The notes under the pieces: generated by a model
The model's database searches: none
What the model saw: the letters and a program-made list of their open reading frames with translations, nothing else
What the model was told of the DNA's origin: nothing
Made by a program: the position numbers and the translations under genes
Shown here: in pieces, positions 8,147 through 17,613 of the stretch
How positions within the stretch are numbered: position 1 is the first letter of the stretch
How the letters are laid out: every line of letters begins with the position of its first letter
Assembly (NCBI RefSeq): GCF_008710155.1
Contig: NZ_VYPZ01000003.1
Coordinates: forward strand, 267,054-331,053
Origin: Sphingobium limneticum
GTDB taxonomy: Bacteria > Pseudomonadota > Alphaproteobacteria > Sphingomonadales > Sphingomonadaceae
Direction: 5' to 3'
Length of the DNA stretch: 64,000 nucleotides

Positions 8147-8530
8147 TTACCTGCGCCCACGCCCCAGGGTGATGCCGATTTCCTCGCCCCGCTCGCTCAG
8201 CGCCAGCTTCACGATCTTCACTTCGACGTGGCTGACCTTGTCGTCCTGAAGGAAGATGGTGTCGATGATATGATCGGCCACCGCCTCGATCAGCGTGAAA
8301 TGCACGCCTTCGGGCAGCGCGGTCGATGCGGCATGCTTGAGGTCCATATAGTTTTTGGACGCGGTCAGCGGCGTTTCCGGCTCATAATGATCGGCGATTC
8401 GCAGGCGCGCGCGAATGGAAATGCGCAGCGGCTGGGGGAGATGCGTCTCCTCCGAATAAATGCCGGTCAGCACGTCGACATGCAGGTCGTTGACCTCCAG
8501 CGTCAGAAAATCGTCAAATCCAGTCTGCAT
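8147..8530 (-). CDS. folB: Dihydroneopterin aldolase
   Basis: A 127-residue protein. Opening strand LTLEVNDLHVDVLTGIYSEET, the LPEGVHFTLIEAVADHIIDTIFLQ helix with the family glutamate, and the terminal VEVKIVKLALSERGEEIGITLGR match FolB-type tunnel-fold enzymes. FolB converts 7,8-dihydroneopterin to 6-hydroxymethyl-dihydropterin and glycolaldehyde in folate synthesis. The ATG at 8530 (MQTGFDDF) is chosen; a longer frame to 8563 lacks a better ribosome-binding site. It diverges from the acetyltransferase at 8653. No other fol genes are adjacent. Confidence 0.88.
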   Translation of the reverse strand: MQTGFDDFLTLEVNDLHVDVLTGIYSEETHLPQPLRISIRARLRIADHYEPETPLTASKNYMDLKHAASTALPEGVHFTLIEAVADHIIDTIFLQDDKVSHVEVKIVKLALSERGEEIGITLGRGRR

Positions 8531-8652
8531 AGCCTTGCCACATCCAGGCCGTGTCCGCCCCACAAGATGGTGCGGGCCATGGCCTATTTAGTCTTTCATT
8601 TTGCGAAGCGGGCGCTAAAGCCCCGCTTCCGGCGCTGCCCCATGCGCCATTG

Positions 8653-9189
8653 ATGGCGGATCGGCAAGACGTGTCAGACATTGTGCCCCTCAACAGTCAG
8701 CCCGAAGCAGCCATCGAGCAACTGCTGGACGCGGCGTTCGGCCCGGACCGTCATGGCCGCACCGCCTATCGCATCCGTCAGGACATGCCCTGGCTGCCCG
8801 CCCTCTCCTTCGCCACGGTGGATGCCGACGGCGCGCTGATCGGGTCGCTGCAAAGCTGGCCGGTGGCGCTGACGGACGCGGATGGGCAGCAGACGCCGCT
8901 GATCATGGTCGGCCCGGTCGCAGTCGCGCCGGCGCATCAATTTGGCGGCCATGGCCGGGCGATGATGGACGCGGTGGTCGCCGCTGCTCGGACGATGGGT
9001 TGCGAACCGCTGATGATGATCGGCGATCCGGAATATTATGGCCGCTTCTGGGGCTTTGCCGCCGATGGCACCGCCGGATGGGACGCGCCCGGCCCGTTCG
9101 AGCCACGCCGGCTGCTGGCGTTGTCGGTCGATGGCCGTCCGGTCGGCGGCACGGGCATGCTCAGCCCCAGAATATCCGTCGCAGCCTGA
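8653..9189 (+). CDS. GNAT family N-acetyltransferase (YhbS-like)
   Basis: A 178-residue protein. LLDAAFGPDRHGRTAYRIRQDM resembles the N-terminus of YhbS-type GNATs. The acetyl-CoA motif A region is MVGPVAVAPAHQFGGHGRAMMDAVVAAAR, with the GxG/A pyrophosphate loop partly degenerate (QFGGHGR). The PEYYGRFWGFAA segment is typical of COG3153. The acceptor is unknown. The ATG at 8653 (MADRQDVS) is preferred; the frame stays open upstream to 8551. It is followed by the DUF1285 gene after 42 nt. Confidence 0.88.
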   Translation: MADRQDVSDIVPLNSQPEAAIEQLLDAAFGPDRHGRTAYRIRQDMPWLPALSFATVDADGALIGSLQSWPVALTDADGQQTPLIMVGPVAVAPAHQFGGHGRAMMDAVVAAARTMGCEPLMMIGDPEYYGRFWGFAADGTAGWDAPGPFEPRRLLALSVDGRPVGGTGMLSPRISVAA

Positions 9190-9231
9190 TTAACTCTTTG
9201 CCTGCGAGCCTCAGGCTCCTATCTCCGGCCC

Positions 9232-9798
9232 ATGCCGATGGAACCCCTGCCCGACCTGTCCACCCTTTCGCTGGCCGATATTGCGCGGCTGGCCGCCGAA
9301 AAGCGCCTGCCTCCGGTCGAGAAATGGAATCCCGACCATTGCGGCGACAGCGAGATGCGGATCGCGCGCGACGGCACCTGGTATCATCAGGGGTCGCCGA
9401 TCGGGCGGGAAACGATGGTCCGGCTGTTTTCCACGATCCTGCGGCGCGAGCGGGACGGCAGCCATGTGCTGGTCACCCCGGTCGAGAAGTTGGACATCGA
9501 AGTGGAGGACGCCCCCTTCGTCGCGGTCGAACTGAAGAGCGAGGGCGAGGGGCGGACGCGCAGCCTGGCCTTCCGCCTGAACAGCGGGGATATCGTCACC
9601 GCCGGGCCGGACCATGGACTGACCGTGCGGGAAACGCCGGACGAGCCGCATCCCTATCTGCATGTGCGCGGCGGGCTGGAGGCGCTGGTCGGGCGCAGCG
9701 TCTATTATGAACTGATGAACCTGGCGCTGAGCGAAGAGGGCGAACGGGTCGGCCTGTGGAGCCAGGGCGCCTTCTTCCCGCTGGACGGCGCCGCATGA
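9232..9798 (+). CDS. DUF1285 domain-containing protein
   Basis: A 188-residue protein. KWNPDHCGDSEMRIARDGTWYHQGSPIGRETMVRLFSTILRRE is the characteristic DUF1285 core (WNP-x-xG-D-x-I-xxG-W-x-xGxPI-R), followed by VTPVEKLDIEVEDAPFVAV and the C-terminal YYELMNLAL. Family function is not known. The stop overlaps the start of the CoA-pyrophosphatase gene by 4 nt (ATGA), and that gene overlaps cca, forming a tightly coupled operon. In-frame ATGs exist at 9232 and 9238. The same DUF1285-Nudix-cca order is common in alphaproteobacteria as far as I know. Confidence 0.93.
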   Translation: MPMEPLPDLSTLSLADIARLAAEKRLPPVEKWNPDHCGDSEMRIARDGTWYHQGSPIGRETMVRLFSTILRRERDGSHVLVTPVEKLDIEVEDAPFVAVELKSEGEGRTRSLAFRLNSGDIVTAGPDHGLTVRETPDEPHPYLHVRGGLEALVGRSVYYELMNLALSEEGERVGLWSQGAFFPLDGAA

Positions 9799-10403
9799 CG
9801 CTGGCGCAGCGGCTGCGCGCAGCCTTGGAAGACGGGCACAAACGGACCGACATCGCACTGGTCGACAGGCGCGATCCGCGCATCCAGGGTGAGATCGCGC
9901 TGGCGCCGGCCGCCGTGCTGGTGGCGATCACCGACCGGCCCGAACCCGGACTGATCCTGACCGAGCGCGCGACGACGCTGCGCAAACATGCAGGGCAGAT
10001 CGCCTTTCCCGGCGGCCGCGTGGACGATGGCGATGCCGACGAGATTGCCGGGGCGCTGCGGGAAGCGCAGGAAGAAATCGCCCTGTCGCCCGATCAGGTG
10101 CAGGTGGTGGGCATATCCGATCGCTACAGCACCTTTACCGGTTTCGACATCGTGCCGGTATTGGGTGTCATTCCGCCCGATCTGCCGCTGCGCGCGCAGG
10201 AAAGCGAAGTGGCGGACTGGTTCGAACTGCCGCTGGCCTATGCGCTCGATCCGGTCAACCGGATGCGGCGGGAGGCGGAATTTGCGGGCGTCACGCGCCA
10301 TTATTACGAGATTTTCTGGGAGGGCCGGCGTATCTGGGGCATCACGGCGGCGATTCTGACCAATTTGTCGCGGAGGCTGGGCCATGACCGTCCTGCCGTC
10401 TGA
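9795..10403 (+). CDS. CoA pyrophosphatase (Nudix hydrolase)
   Basis: A 202-residue Nudix protein. The Nudix box is at about residues 75-97: GGRVDDGDADEIAGALREAQ then EEI (Gx5Ex7REx2EE). It is preceded by the coenzyme-A-specific UPF0035 signature ILTERATTLRKHAGQIAFPGG. This identifies the NudL/NUDT7 class, which hydrolyses CoA and its derivatives to 3',5'-ADP and phosphopantetheine. The ATG at 9795 overlaps the DUF1285 stop (ATGA), and the 3' end overlaps cca by 20 nt. Confidence 0.93.
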   Translation: MTLAQRLRAALEDGHKRTDIALVDRRDPRIQGEIALAPAAVLVAITDRPEPGLILTERATTLRKHAGQIAFPGGRVDDGDADEIAGALREAQEEIALSPDQVQVVGISDRYSTFTGFDIVPVLGVIPPDLPLRAQESEVADWFELPLAYALDPVNRMRREAEFAGVTRHYYEIFWEGRRIWGITAAILTNLSRRLGHDRPAV

Positions 10404-11598
10404 CGCCGACTGGCGCCACCGTTCCGGCCTGGACGGATTGCTGACCGCGCTGGATGTGGCACAGGGTAAGGCGCGCTTCGTGGGCGGCGCAGTGCGCGAC
10501 GGCCTGCTGGGCCTGCCGGTCAACGATCTGGATGTCGCCACGACGCTCGACCCGCATGATGTGGTCGATCGGCTGAAGTCTGCCGGGATCAAGGCGGTGC
10601 CGACCGGCATCGACCATGGCACGATCACTGCCATCCTGCCCGATGGCCCGGTGGAGATCACCACGCTGCGCCGCGATGTCAGCACCGACGGGCGGCGCGC
10701 GACCATCGCCTATACCGACGACTGGCGCGAGGATGCCGCGCGGCGCGACTTCACCATCAACGCCCTTTATGCCGATCCGCTGACCGGTGAGATCAGCGAC
10801 TATTTCGGCGGGCTGGCTGATCTGGCGGCACGGCGGCTGCGCTTCATCGGCGAGGCGTCGGCGCGGATCGCCGAGGATCATTTGCGGATCCTGCGCTATT
10901 TCCGCTTCCTGGCGCGCTATGGCGACAACGAGTTGGACAGTCAGGCGTACGACGCGTGCGTTGCCGCCGCCAACAGCCTGATGGCCTTGTCGCGCGAGCG
11001 GATCGCGGACGAATTGCTGAAATTACTGGGCGTCGCGTCCCCCGTCCACGCGCTGCGGTTGATGGTCGAAGGCGGCATATTGCGCCCCGTTTTGCCGGAA
11101 GTGGATATGGACGGCGTGGCACGGGTCGAGGCGCTCATGGCGCGCGAGGCCGAAAGTAGGATCGGCGGATCGGGCCTGCGCCGTCTGGCGGCCTTGCTGC
11201 CACCGGACCCGGCGCTGGCCGATGGCGTGGGCGCTCGGCTGAAATTGTCGAACAAGGCGCGCAAGCGGCTGGTCGTGGCGCTGGAACCGAGCGCCGCGAC
11301 AACGGAAACGCCGCGCGCGCTGGCCTATCGGGTGGGCGTAGAGGGCGCGATCGACCGCTTGCTGCTCGATTTCGACCAGCCTTTGACAGCCTTGGACGCG
11401 CTGGCGGGCTGGACGCCGCCGGCCTTGCCGATCGGTGGCGGCGCGCTGATCGCGCGCGGCCTGCCGGCCGGGCCGGATGTGGCCAAAGCCTTGCAGGCTG
11501 TGCAGGCGCTATGGGTGGCGGAGGATTTTCCCGATGCGGATCGCGTCGCGGCGATCGCCGATCAGATCGTCTCGAAATTCCAGCGGGCGCGCCAATAA
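10384..11598 (+). CDS. cca: CCA tRNA nucleotidyltransferase
   Basis: A 404-residue class II poly(A) polymerase/CCA-adding family protein. The head motif is FVGGAVRDGLLGLPVNDLDVAT, with catalytic DxD as DLD. Nucleotide-selection elements RRDFTINALYAD and EDHLRILRYFRF follow. A non-conserved helical C-terminus is present. The enzyme adds or repairs the 3' CCA of tRNAs. It is the third gene of the operon with DUF1285 and the CoA pyrophosphatase. Its last 37 nt overlap the convergent GGDEF-EAL gene end. Confidence 0.95.
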   Translation: MTVLPSDADWRHRSGLDGLLTALDVAQGKARFVGGAVRDGLLGLPVNDLDVATTLDPHDVVDRLKSAGIKAVPTGIDHGTITAILPDGPVEITTLRRDVSTDGRRATIAYTDDWREDAARRDFTINALYADPLTGEISDYFGGLADLAARRLRFIGEASARIAEDHLRILRYFRFLARYGDNELDSQAYDACVAAANSLMALSRERIADELLKLLGVASPVHALRLMVEGGILRPVLPEVDMDGVARVEALMAREAESRIGGSGLRRLAALLPPDPALADGVGARLKLSNKARKRLVVALEPSAATTETPRALAYRVGVEGAIDRLLLDFDQPLTALDALAGWTPPALPIGGGALIARGLPAGPDVAKALQAVQALWVAEDFPDADRVAAIADQIVSKFQRARQ

Positions 11599-13316
11599 TC
11601 GAACGCGTCATTTTCGCCCATCGGCCGGGCGAAATGATAGCCCTGCCCCTGCCAGCAGCCCATTTGCTGAAGCGCCAGGGCCAGCGCCTGCGTCTCGATC
11701 CCCTCGGCCGTGACCTTCAGGTTCAGCGATTCGGCGAGCGACAGGATCGTGCGGACGATCACCGCCTTGTCATGATCCTCCAACATGGTGGACACGAAGC
11801 TGCGGTCGATCTTGAGGATATCGATCGGCAGGCTGTGCAGGCTGGCGAGGTTGGAGAAGCCGGTGCCGAAATCATCCATCGCGATCGGCATCTGCAGCCC
11901 CTTGAGCGCCACCAGCAATTTGCGCGCCTTGTCCGGATCGGCGATGATCGCGCTTTCGGTCAGTTCGGCGGTCAGGCGGTTGCCCGCGATCCCGGCATAG
12001 CGCAGCGCCTCCTCGAACATCGATGCGACATCGTCGCGCGCCATCTGGATGGGTGAGAGGTTGACGTTGACGCCGACCGGCAGGGCCTGACCGAATTTGG
12101 CATCCCAGCGCGACAGCGCCTGCGCCGCTTCATAGGCGGCCCAACGGCCCAGCGGCGTAATGAGGCCGCTTTCTTCCGCAACGGCGATGAATTCCACCGG
12201 GGACACGTCGCCCAATTCTTCATCATTCCAGCGGGCCAGCGCCTCGAACCCGGTGATTTCGCCGGTCTGGAGGTGGATGAGCGGCTGGAAAGCGAGCGTC
12301 AGCCCCCCCTGCGCCAGCGCATCGCGCAGACGGCTTTCGATCGAGAAGCGACGCTGCGCTTCCTTGAGCACGCCGTTGCGATAGATTTCGACCTTGCCGG
12401 TGCGCTTGGCGATCTTCACCGCTGCCTGCGCCTTGCGCACGACATCATCCGGATCGTCGTCCAGATTGAGCGACAGCGCACAGCCGATCGCGCAATCGAC
12501 GCGGATTTGCAGGTCGCTCAAGCGGATGGGCGAGCTGAGTGCTTCCTTGATCCGTTGAACAATATGAAGAGCGTCCGACAAGCCATTGTTAAGACGCGCA
12601 AATATCGCAAAGTCATTGCCGCCGATGCGGGCCAGCACATCGCCTTGACGGAGGCTGGATTTCAGCCGCTTGGCAACCGTGATCAGCAGTTCGTCGCCGG
12701 CCATAGGCCCCAGCGATTCATTCACCCGGCTGAAACGGCTGAGGTCGATGGCGATGATGCCGAATTGCGATGTATCGGACCAGGAGCCATTGGCCAGCCG
12801 ATCGTCGATTTCCTCGCCAAAACCGGTGCGGTTGGGCAGCGCGGTCAGGCCGTCGGACAGCAGCTCACGCCGCAAATTCTTTTCGATCGTCCGTTCGCTG
12901 GTCCGGTCGATCGCGGTGAAGAGATAATGTTCGGCACGCCCTTGCGCGGCTGGCAGCCGGCCGAGCGTACACATAAAATATTCCGGCCCGAGCTTGCCGT
13001 CGCGGCGCAGTTCGAAACTTTCCGAATCGCGGCCCGACTGAATGAAGCCAATGACCCGTTCCCGCCATTCCTTCGCGACCCGTTCCTGAACATAGCCACG
13101 TTCTGGACTGGAGCGAAACACGGTGATGAAGCGGGCATTACCCTGCTTGAAATGTATTTCGCTGTTTTCGTACGAAAAAATCGCTGCAAGCTGCGGCAGG
13201 GCAGCCAGCCATTCCGAAATATGGATGGCGCAGTCAGGATGCGAGTCATCACCCCCCACCAAGGGCGTGCCGCTGGTCTGCGTGACCGGCAAATTATGCA
13301 CTGACGTCGATTCCAT
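11562..13316 (-). CDS. GGDEF-EAL protein, likely c-di-GMP phosphodiesterase with degenerate GGDEF
   Basis: A 584-residue protein: an N-terminal PAS-like sensor (about 20-140), a GGDEF domain (about 150-310), and an EAL domain (about 325-575). The EAL site looks intact: FEALARW, NVNLSPIQ, TAELTES, MDDFGTGFSNL, ILKIDRSF, TAEGIET and QGYHFARP. The GGDEF signature reads GGNDF, and the expected I-site RxxD upstream is not obvious, so cyclase activity is doubtful. The most likely activity is hydrolysis of c-di-GMP. No transmembrane segment is seen, so it is cytosolic. The ATG at 13316 is chosen; a longer frame (to 13460) would begin inside the parC coding end. Confidence 0.92.
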   Translation of the reverse strand: MESTSVHNLPVTQTSGTPLVGGDDSHPDCAIHISEWLAALPQLAAIFSYENSEIHFKQGNARFITVFRSSPERGYVQERVAKEWRERVIGFIQSGRDSESFELRRDGKLGPEYFMCTLGRLPAAQGRAEHYLFTAIDRTSERTIEKNLRRELLSDGLTALPNRTGFGEEIDDRLANGSWSDTSQFGIIAIDLSRFSRVNESLGPMAGDELLITVAKRLKSSLRQGDVLARIGGNDFAIFARLNNGLSDALHIVQRIKEALSSPIRLSDLQIRVDCAIGCALSLNLDDDPDDVVRKAQAAVKIAKRTGKVEIYRNGVLKEAQRRFSIESRLRDALAQGGLTLAFQPLIHLQTGEITGFEALARWNDEELGDVSPVEFIAVAEESGLITPLGRWAAYEAAQALSRWDAKFGQALPVGVNVNLSPIQMARDDVASMFEEALRYAGIAGNRLTAELTESAIIADPDKARKLLVALKGLQMPIAMDDFGTGFSNLASLHSLPIDILKIDRSFVSTMLEDHDKAVIVRTILSLAESLNLKVTAEGIETQALALALQQMGCWQGQGYHFARPMGENDAFDYWRARWNFETI

Positions 13317-13404
13317 GCCCCCGCTGTATCCAGAAGGAGTAAATTTTCGGGAAACGCTACACGCAGACCCGCAGGAAATCAGACCAAAGGATAAAAAGCT
13401 GAAA

Positions 13405-15693
13405 TCAGAAGCGATTGTCGCGCGGGAAGCCCGTCGGCGGCATGCGCCCGGCCGCGCCACGGGCGACCTTCCATGGCATCATGTCGCTTTCCGTACGCGT
13501 ACGACCCGACTCGCCGCCCATGGTCCAGCTAAGACCATCGGACAGCTTGAACGCGATCGCATCGGACAGGCCGCCATCGCGATAGCGCTGCATCTGCACC
13601 CCTTGCCCGCGCGTCATCTTCGGCATTTCCGTAAGGGCGAAGACCAGCAGTTTGCGGTTCTCGCCGATCACGGCGACGCTGTCCGCCTCGGCCGGGATCG
13701 GGCGGATGATGCTCAATTTCGCGTCCGCGCGGACGTTCACGACCTGCTTGCCCTTGCGCGTTTCGGCCATCAGGTCCGTCACAGCCGCGATAAAGCCACG
13801 CCCGTCGGATGAGGCGAGCAGCAGCTCCGTGCCCGCCCGCGCGGGCATGAAGGCGACGATCGCCCCTTCATTATCCATATCGACCAGCGATCGGACCGGA
13901 TCGCCAAAGCCACGACCGCCCGGCAGCTTGTCCGACGCCAGCGTATAGATGCGCCCGGTGGCGGTCGCCATCAGCAGCTTGTCGGTGGTGTAGGCGTGGA
14001 AGGCATATTGCGGCCCATCGCCTTCCTTGAACTTGAGCGTATCGGCGGCGGCGAGGTCGCGATGGCCGCTCATCGCGCGGATCCAACCGCGTTCGGACAG
14101 GATGACGGTGATCGGCTCGCGCTCGATCATCGCCTCCAGCGGGATTTCCCGCGCCGGGGCGGCTTCCTCCACCAATGTGCGGCGCCGGCCCAGATCGGTT
14201 TCGGGACCATAGCGTTTGCGCAGCGCGGCCAGATCTTTCTTCAGGCGCGTGCGCTGCCGGGTCGGGCTTTCGACCAGCTTTTCCAGCTCGTCCTTTTCCT
14301 TGACCAGATCGGCATGTTCGCGCCGCAATTCCATCTCCTCCAGCTTGCGCAAGGAGCGGAGGCGCATGTTCAATATGGCTTCGGCCTGACGATCGTTCAG
14401 GCTGAATTCGGCCATCATCACCTCTTTGGGCTCATCCTCCGTCCGGATGATGGCGATCACCCGGTCGAGGTTGAGATAGGCGATGATATAGCCTTCGAGC
14501 AGGTCGAGGCGCGCCGCGATCTTCTCCAGCCGGTGCTGCGCCCGCCGGACCAGCACGTCGATCTGATGCTTCAGCCATTCGATCAGCAGCGGCTTCAAGC
14601 CCAGCACGCGCGGCGTGCGGCTGGCGTCGAGCACGTTGAGATTGAGCGGGAAGCGGTTTTCCAGATCGGTCAGCCGGAACAGGCTGTCCATCAACATCTG
14701 CGGATCGACGGTGCGGGCGCGCGGTTCGATGACGATGCGGATTTCCGTGTCGGATTCGTCGCGCACATCAGCCAGGATCGGCAGCTTGCGATCATTGATA
14801 AGCGCGGCGATCTGCTCGATCAGCTTCGATTTCTGGACCTGATAGGGAATATGGGTGACGACCGCGATCCATGTGCCGCGCCCGCCCTCTTCCTTGTGCC
14901 AGCGCGCACGGGTGCGGAATGCGCCGCGCCCGGTGGCATAGGCTTCGGATATGATCGCGGCATTATCGACCAGCACGCCGCCGGTCGGAAAGTCCGGCCC
15001 GCGCACGATCTGCATCAGCGCGGCATGATCGGCATCGGGATTGTCGATCAGCAGGCCGGCAGCATCGATCAGTTCGCTGACATTGTGCGGCGGGATGCTG
15101 GTCGCCATGCCGACCGCGATGCCGGTGGCGCCATTGGCGAGCAGATTGGGGAAGAGGCCGGGGAAAACCTCCGGCTCCTCATCCTCGCCATTATAGGTGG
15201 GGCGGAAATCGACCGTGCCTTCGTCCAGCCCGGACATGAGATCGGCGGCCGCCTGCGTCAGGCGCGCTTCGGTATAACGCATCGCCGCTGCGTTATCGCC
15301 GTCGATATTGCCGAAATTGCCCTGCCCGTCGACCAGCGGCGTACGCAGCGAAAAGTCCTGCGCCAGACGCACCATGGCGTCATAGACCGACGCGTCGCCA
15401 TGCGGGTGATATTTACCGATGACGTCGCCGACGACGCGGGCGCACTTCTTGTAACTGGTGGTGTTTCGCGCGGGGTTGGCGACCAATATGTCCGGGTTCG
15501 CGCCGCCCGGCTCCATCTTGAGCAGGCGCATCGCCCAGAGCAGGCGCCGATGCACCGGCTTCAGCCCATCGCGCAGATCCGGCAGCGATCGCGCCGTGAT
15601 GGTCGATAGCGCATAGACGAGATAGCGCTGCTGGAGCGCATCATCGAACGGGTGATCCTTGATGGCGTCGAACGGGTCGCGATAGTCGGTCAT
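13405..15693 (-). CDS. parC: DNA topoisomerase IV subunit A
   Basis: A 762-residue type IIA topoisomerase A subunit. The start [20 protein letters not shown] is followed by the winged-helix domain with the quinolone-region-like [14 protein letters not shown], and the catalytic tyrosine in [10 protein letters not shown] (about residue 124). The tower, coiled-coil and a shortened beta-pinwheel C-terminal domain follow ([15 protein letters not shown]). Length suits ParC, not GyrA, and the partner parE lies at 36416-38392. It decatenates daughter chromosomes. No GyrA-box is visible. Confidence 0.95.
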   Translation of the reverse strand: MTDYRDPFDAIKDHPFDDALQQRYLVYALSTITARSLPDLRDGLKPVHRRLLWAMRLLKMEPGGANPDILVANPARNTTSYKKCARVVGDVIGKYHPHGDASVYDAMVRLAQDFSLRTPLVDGQGNFGNIDGDNAAAMRYTEARLTQAAADLMSGLDEGTVDFRPTYNGEDEEPEVFPGLFPNLLANGATGIAVGMATSIPPHNVSELIDAAGLLIDNPDADHAALMQIVRGPDFPTGGVLVDNAAIISEAYATGRGAFRTRARWHKEEGGRGTWIAVVTHIPYQVQKSKLIEQIAALINDRKLPILADVRDESDTEIRIVIEPRARTVDPQMLMDSLFRLTDLENRFPLNLNVLDASRTPRVLGLKPLLIEWLKHQIDVLVRRAQHRLEKIAARLDLLEGYIIAYLNLDRVIAIIRTEDEPKEVMMAEFSLNDRQAEAILNMRLRSLRKLEEMELRREHADLVKEKDELEKLVESPTRQRTRLKKDLAALRKRYGPETDLGRRRTLVEEAAPAREIPLEAMIEREPITVILSERGWIRAMSGHRDLAAADTLKFKEGDGPQYAFHAYTTDKLLMATATGRIYTLASDKLPGGRGFGDPVRSLVDMDNEGAIVAFMPARAGTELLLASSDGRGFIAAVTDLMAETRKGKQVVNVRADAKLSIIRPIPAEADSVAVIGENRKLLVFALTEMPKMTRGQGVQMQRYRDGGLSDAIAFKLSDGLSWTMGGESGRTRTESDMMPWKVARGAAGRMPPTGFPRDNRF

Positions 15694-15745
15694 TGCGGAC
15701 GGCTTAGCAGGACGGAAGGTGAACGGAAACGGGAATTGCGCAGGA

Positions 15746-16039
15746 TCAGAAGCCGGTCAGAAGGGTGTCGATTGCGCGCATGATGGCATGATGATGATGC
15801 AGCATGGTCACGGGATTTTTCAGCAGGCGAGAATGTACCGCGCCGGCCAAGTGCGTGGCCATCATCAGGCGCTCCCCATCTATGTCAAAACAAGGATGCA
15901 ATGCGGGCAAAGCCGCGGGCATAGTGCCTGGATGCAATAATGGGACTACCAGCCGGGTTCCCAGATGATCGACATAATCGCTTTGGCAGTCGAGCACCAA
16001 GCTGTCATCCGGCAGACGATATACGCCGAACCGCGCCAT
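15746..16039 (-). CDS. ccdB: CcdB-family toxin of type II toxin-antitoxin system
   Basis: A 97-residue protein beginning [21 protein letters not shown], with the CcdB features [32 protein letters not shown] and the terminal [12 protein letters not shown]. In CcdB the C-terminal tryptophan-glycine-phenylalanine region poisons GyrA; here the end is TGF. The ATG overlaps the ccdA stop by one base (TGATG), typical for translational coupling. Target is inferred from the family to be DNA gyrase. The gene lies 52 nt from parC, convenient but probably coincidental. Confidence 0.9.
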   Translation of the reverse strand: MARFGVYRLPDDSLVLDCQSDYVDHLGTRLVVPLLHPGTMPAALPALHPCFDIDGERLMMATHLAGAVHSRLLKNPVTMLHHHHAIMRAIDTLLTGF

Positions 16040-16281
16040 CAAAATTGCCGGTATTTGTCGAGCGGCAACTCATTATTTTCGGCCCAAACATTCCAGGCCG
16101 CGATCGCTTCCTTATTATCCTCTTGCCAGCGCCGCCCCCGTTCCGCTGCGATTTCCTTGCGCAGCGCCTCTTCGCAGGCACGCGACAGGTTGATGCCCAA
16201 TGCCTTAGCATCGGCCACAAGATCGACGTCCAGCGACAGGTTCGTCGCCTTGCGCGTGGCAATATGTTCGTGCTTGGTCAT
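16039..16281 (-). CDS. ccdA: CcdA-family antitoxin
   Basis: An 80-residue protein. The N-terminal ribbon-helix-helix (RKATNLSLDVDLVADAKALGINLSRACEEAL) binds DNA. The C-terminal toxin-wrapping tail is WNVWAENNELPLDKYRQF, the conserved CcdA ending. A GGGAG element precedes the ATG at 16281. It neutralises CcdB and probably autorepresses the pair. The order antitoxin-toxin with a one-base overlap is canonical. Confidence 0.92.
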   Translation of the reverse strand: MTKHEHIATRKATNLSLDVDLVADAKALGINLSRACEEALRKEIAAERGRRWQEDNKEAIAAWNVWAENNELPLDKYRQF

Positions 16282-16327
16282 AATCGACTCCCGCATCAGA
16301 TATGCGCATGAATATACGCATGACGCA

Positions 16328-17248
16328 TCAACGCGGCAAGTAGCGTCCATCCGGATCGGCGACGATCTCGGCAGCGAATTCCGCGCTGATCCAGTCGCGA
16401 AAGGCCTTCACCTTGGGCGTGTTGCGGGCGTGGGGCGGGTAGACGATCCAGTAGCTTGCCTTGTCGCGCACATAGGATGGCACGGCTTCGACCAGCAGGC
16501 CCGCTTCCACCTCCGCGCGCCAGAACAGATGGGTCAGGATGGCGATACCCTGCCCGGCCATGGCCGCCCGCCCCTCCATCACCTGGCTGTCGAGCGCGAT
16601 GGCGGGCGGCCCGCCCCTATCGCTCGCCTCCACGCCCATAGCCGTCAGCCAGTCATGCCACCAACTGTCCTCCGGCGACAGACGCGGCAAAGCGAGCAAG
16701 GCGCCGGCGTCCGCGATGGGGCTATGGCGCGCGAGCCAGCCGGGGCTGCACATGGGCACAAGCCGGCTGTGCGTCAGCAGCTTCGCCTCCAGCCCCGGCC
16801 ATTCCCCCTTGCCGCCGCGAATGGCGAGGTCCACGCCGTCGCGGGCCAGATCGACGATCGTGTCATTCGCCTGGATGCGCACGGCCAGATGGGGATGGCG
16901 CATCTGAAACGCGCCGATCCGGGGCGCCAGCCACAGATGGGCAAAGCTGTTGGTGCAGCTGATCGTCAGCACCGCCGAATGATCCTGCGTCAGGGCGGCA
17001 AAGCCGGCGCGCATCTGGTCGAAGGCGCGGGTCAGGATCGGCGCGATCTCCCGTCCCTTTTCGGTCAATATCACCTTGCGCCCGACGCGCTGGAACAGGC
17101 TGATGCCCAGCCGCTCCTCCAATAGCTTCACCTGATAGCTGACCGCCGCCTGGGTCATGCCCAGTTCCTGCGCGGCGACGGTGAAATTTTCCAGCCGGGC
17201 TGCGGCTTCAAACACACGAATGGCGGACAGGGGCGGTAGGGTTGACAT
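16328..17248 (-). CDS. LysR-family transcriptional regulator (GcvA-like)
   Basis: A 306-residue LTTR. The N-terminal winged HTH is LPPLSAIRVFEAAARLENFT ... GMTQAAVSYQVKLLEERLG. It is followed by the ISCTNSFAHLWLAPRIGAFQ segment and a periplasmic-binding-like effector domain with DGVDLAIRGGKGEWPGLEA, typical of the GcvA/AmpR branch. The ATG at 17248 (MSTLPPL) is chosen. The gene ends 46 nt from ccdA on the same strand. Its divergent neighbour is a small ORF at 17380; the regulated gene is not evident. Confidence 0.92.
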   Translation of the reverse strand: MSTLPPLSAIRVFEAAARLENFTVAAQELGMTQAAVSYQVKLLEERLGISLFQRVGRKVILTEKGREIAPILTRAFDQMRAGFAALTQDHSAVLTISCTNSFAHLWLAPRIGAFQMRHPHLAVRIQANDTIVDLARDGVDLAIRGGKGEWPGLEAKLLTHSRLVPMCSPGWLARHSPIADAGALLALPRLSPEDSWWHDWLTAMGVEASDRGGPPAIALDSQVMEGRAAMAGQGIAILTHLFWRAEVEAGLLVEAVPSYVRDKASYWIVYPPHARNTPKVKAFRDWISAEFAAEIVADPDGRYLPR

Positions 17249-17379
17249 GGGGCCATTCAATAAGCTGAGCTTATCTGGGGCGTCCAGCCTTTTGTTGGCG
17301 AACCCGGACCCGGTCCGGCAAAAGCCAGAGCGCGGACATGATGTTCAACGTCCGCCCCCGCCTCGGAAAGGACGGCATC

Positions 17380-17550
17380 ATGCGTGACGAATATGACGAC
17401 CGGCTGTGGAATGACGGCCGCGAACATGCCAACCATGGCATCGATCAACTGATCGCCGCTATCATGCAGGCATTCCGGGCGCTGCATCGCGTACAATGGA
17501 CATCGCCCTGGAGCGAGAGCCGCGCCAGCGACCGCACCTGCCGCTATTAG
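17380..17550 (+). CDS. Small protein of unknown function
   Basis: A 56-residue frame starting MRDEYDDRLWNDGREHANHG, followed by an amphipathic helix IDQLIAAIMQAFRALHRVQ and a Trp/Ser-rich tail. GGAAAGGA lies 6-8 nt before the ATG at 17380, which favours translation; the frame also continues upstream to 17338. I do not recognise a family. It lies between the divergent LysR gene and otsB. Confidence 0.5.
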   Translation: MRDEYDDRLWNDGREHANHGIDQLIAAIMQAFRALHRVQWTSPWSESRASDRTCRY

Positions 17551-17613
17551 GAATTTGCTGCGATTGCGAGAAGAGGGGTTGCGGTTTCGTCCGGACACGC
17601 CACTCTTAAAGGC

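Noticed and set aside
13996..15609. A 537-codon plus frame opposite parC
   Set aside because: Antisense to parC; no recognisable motif.
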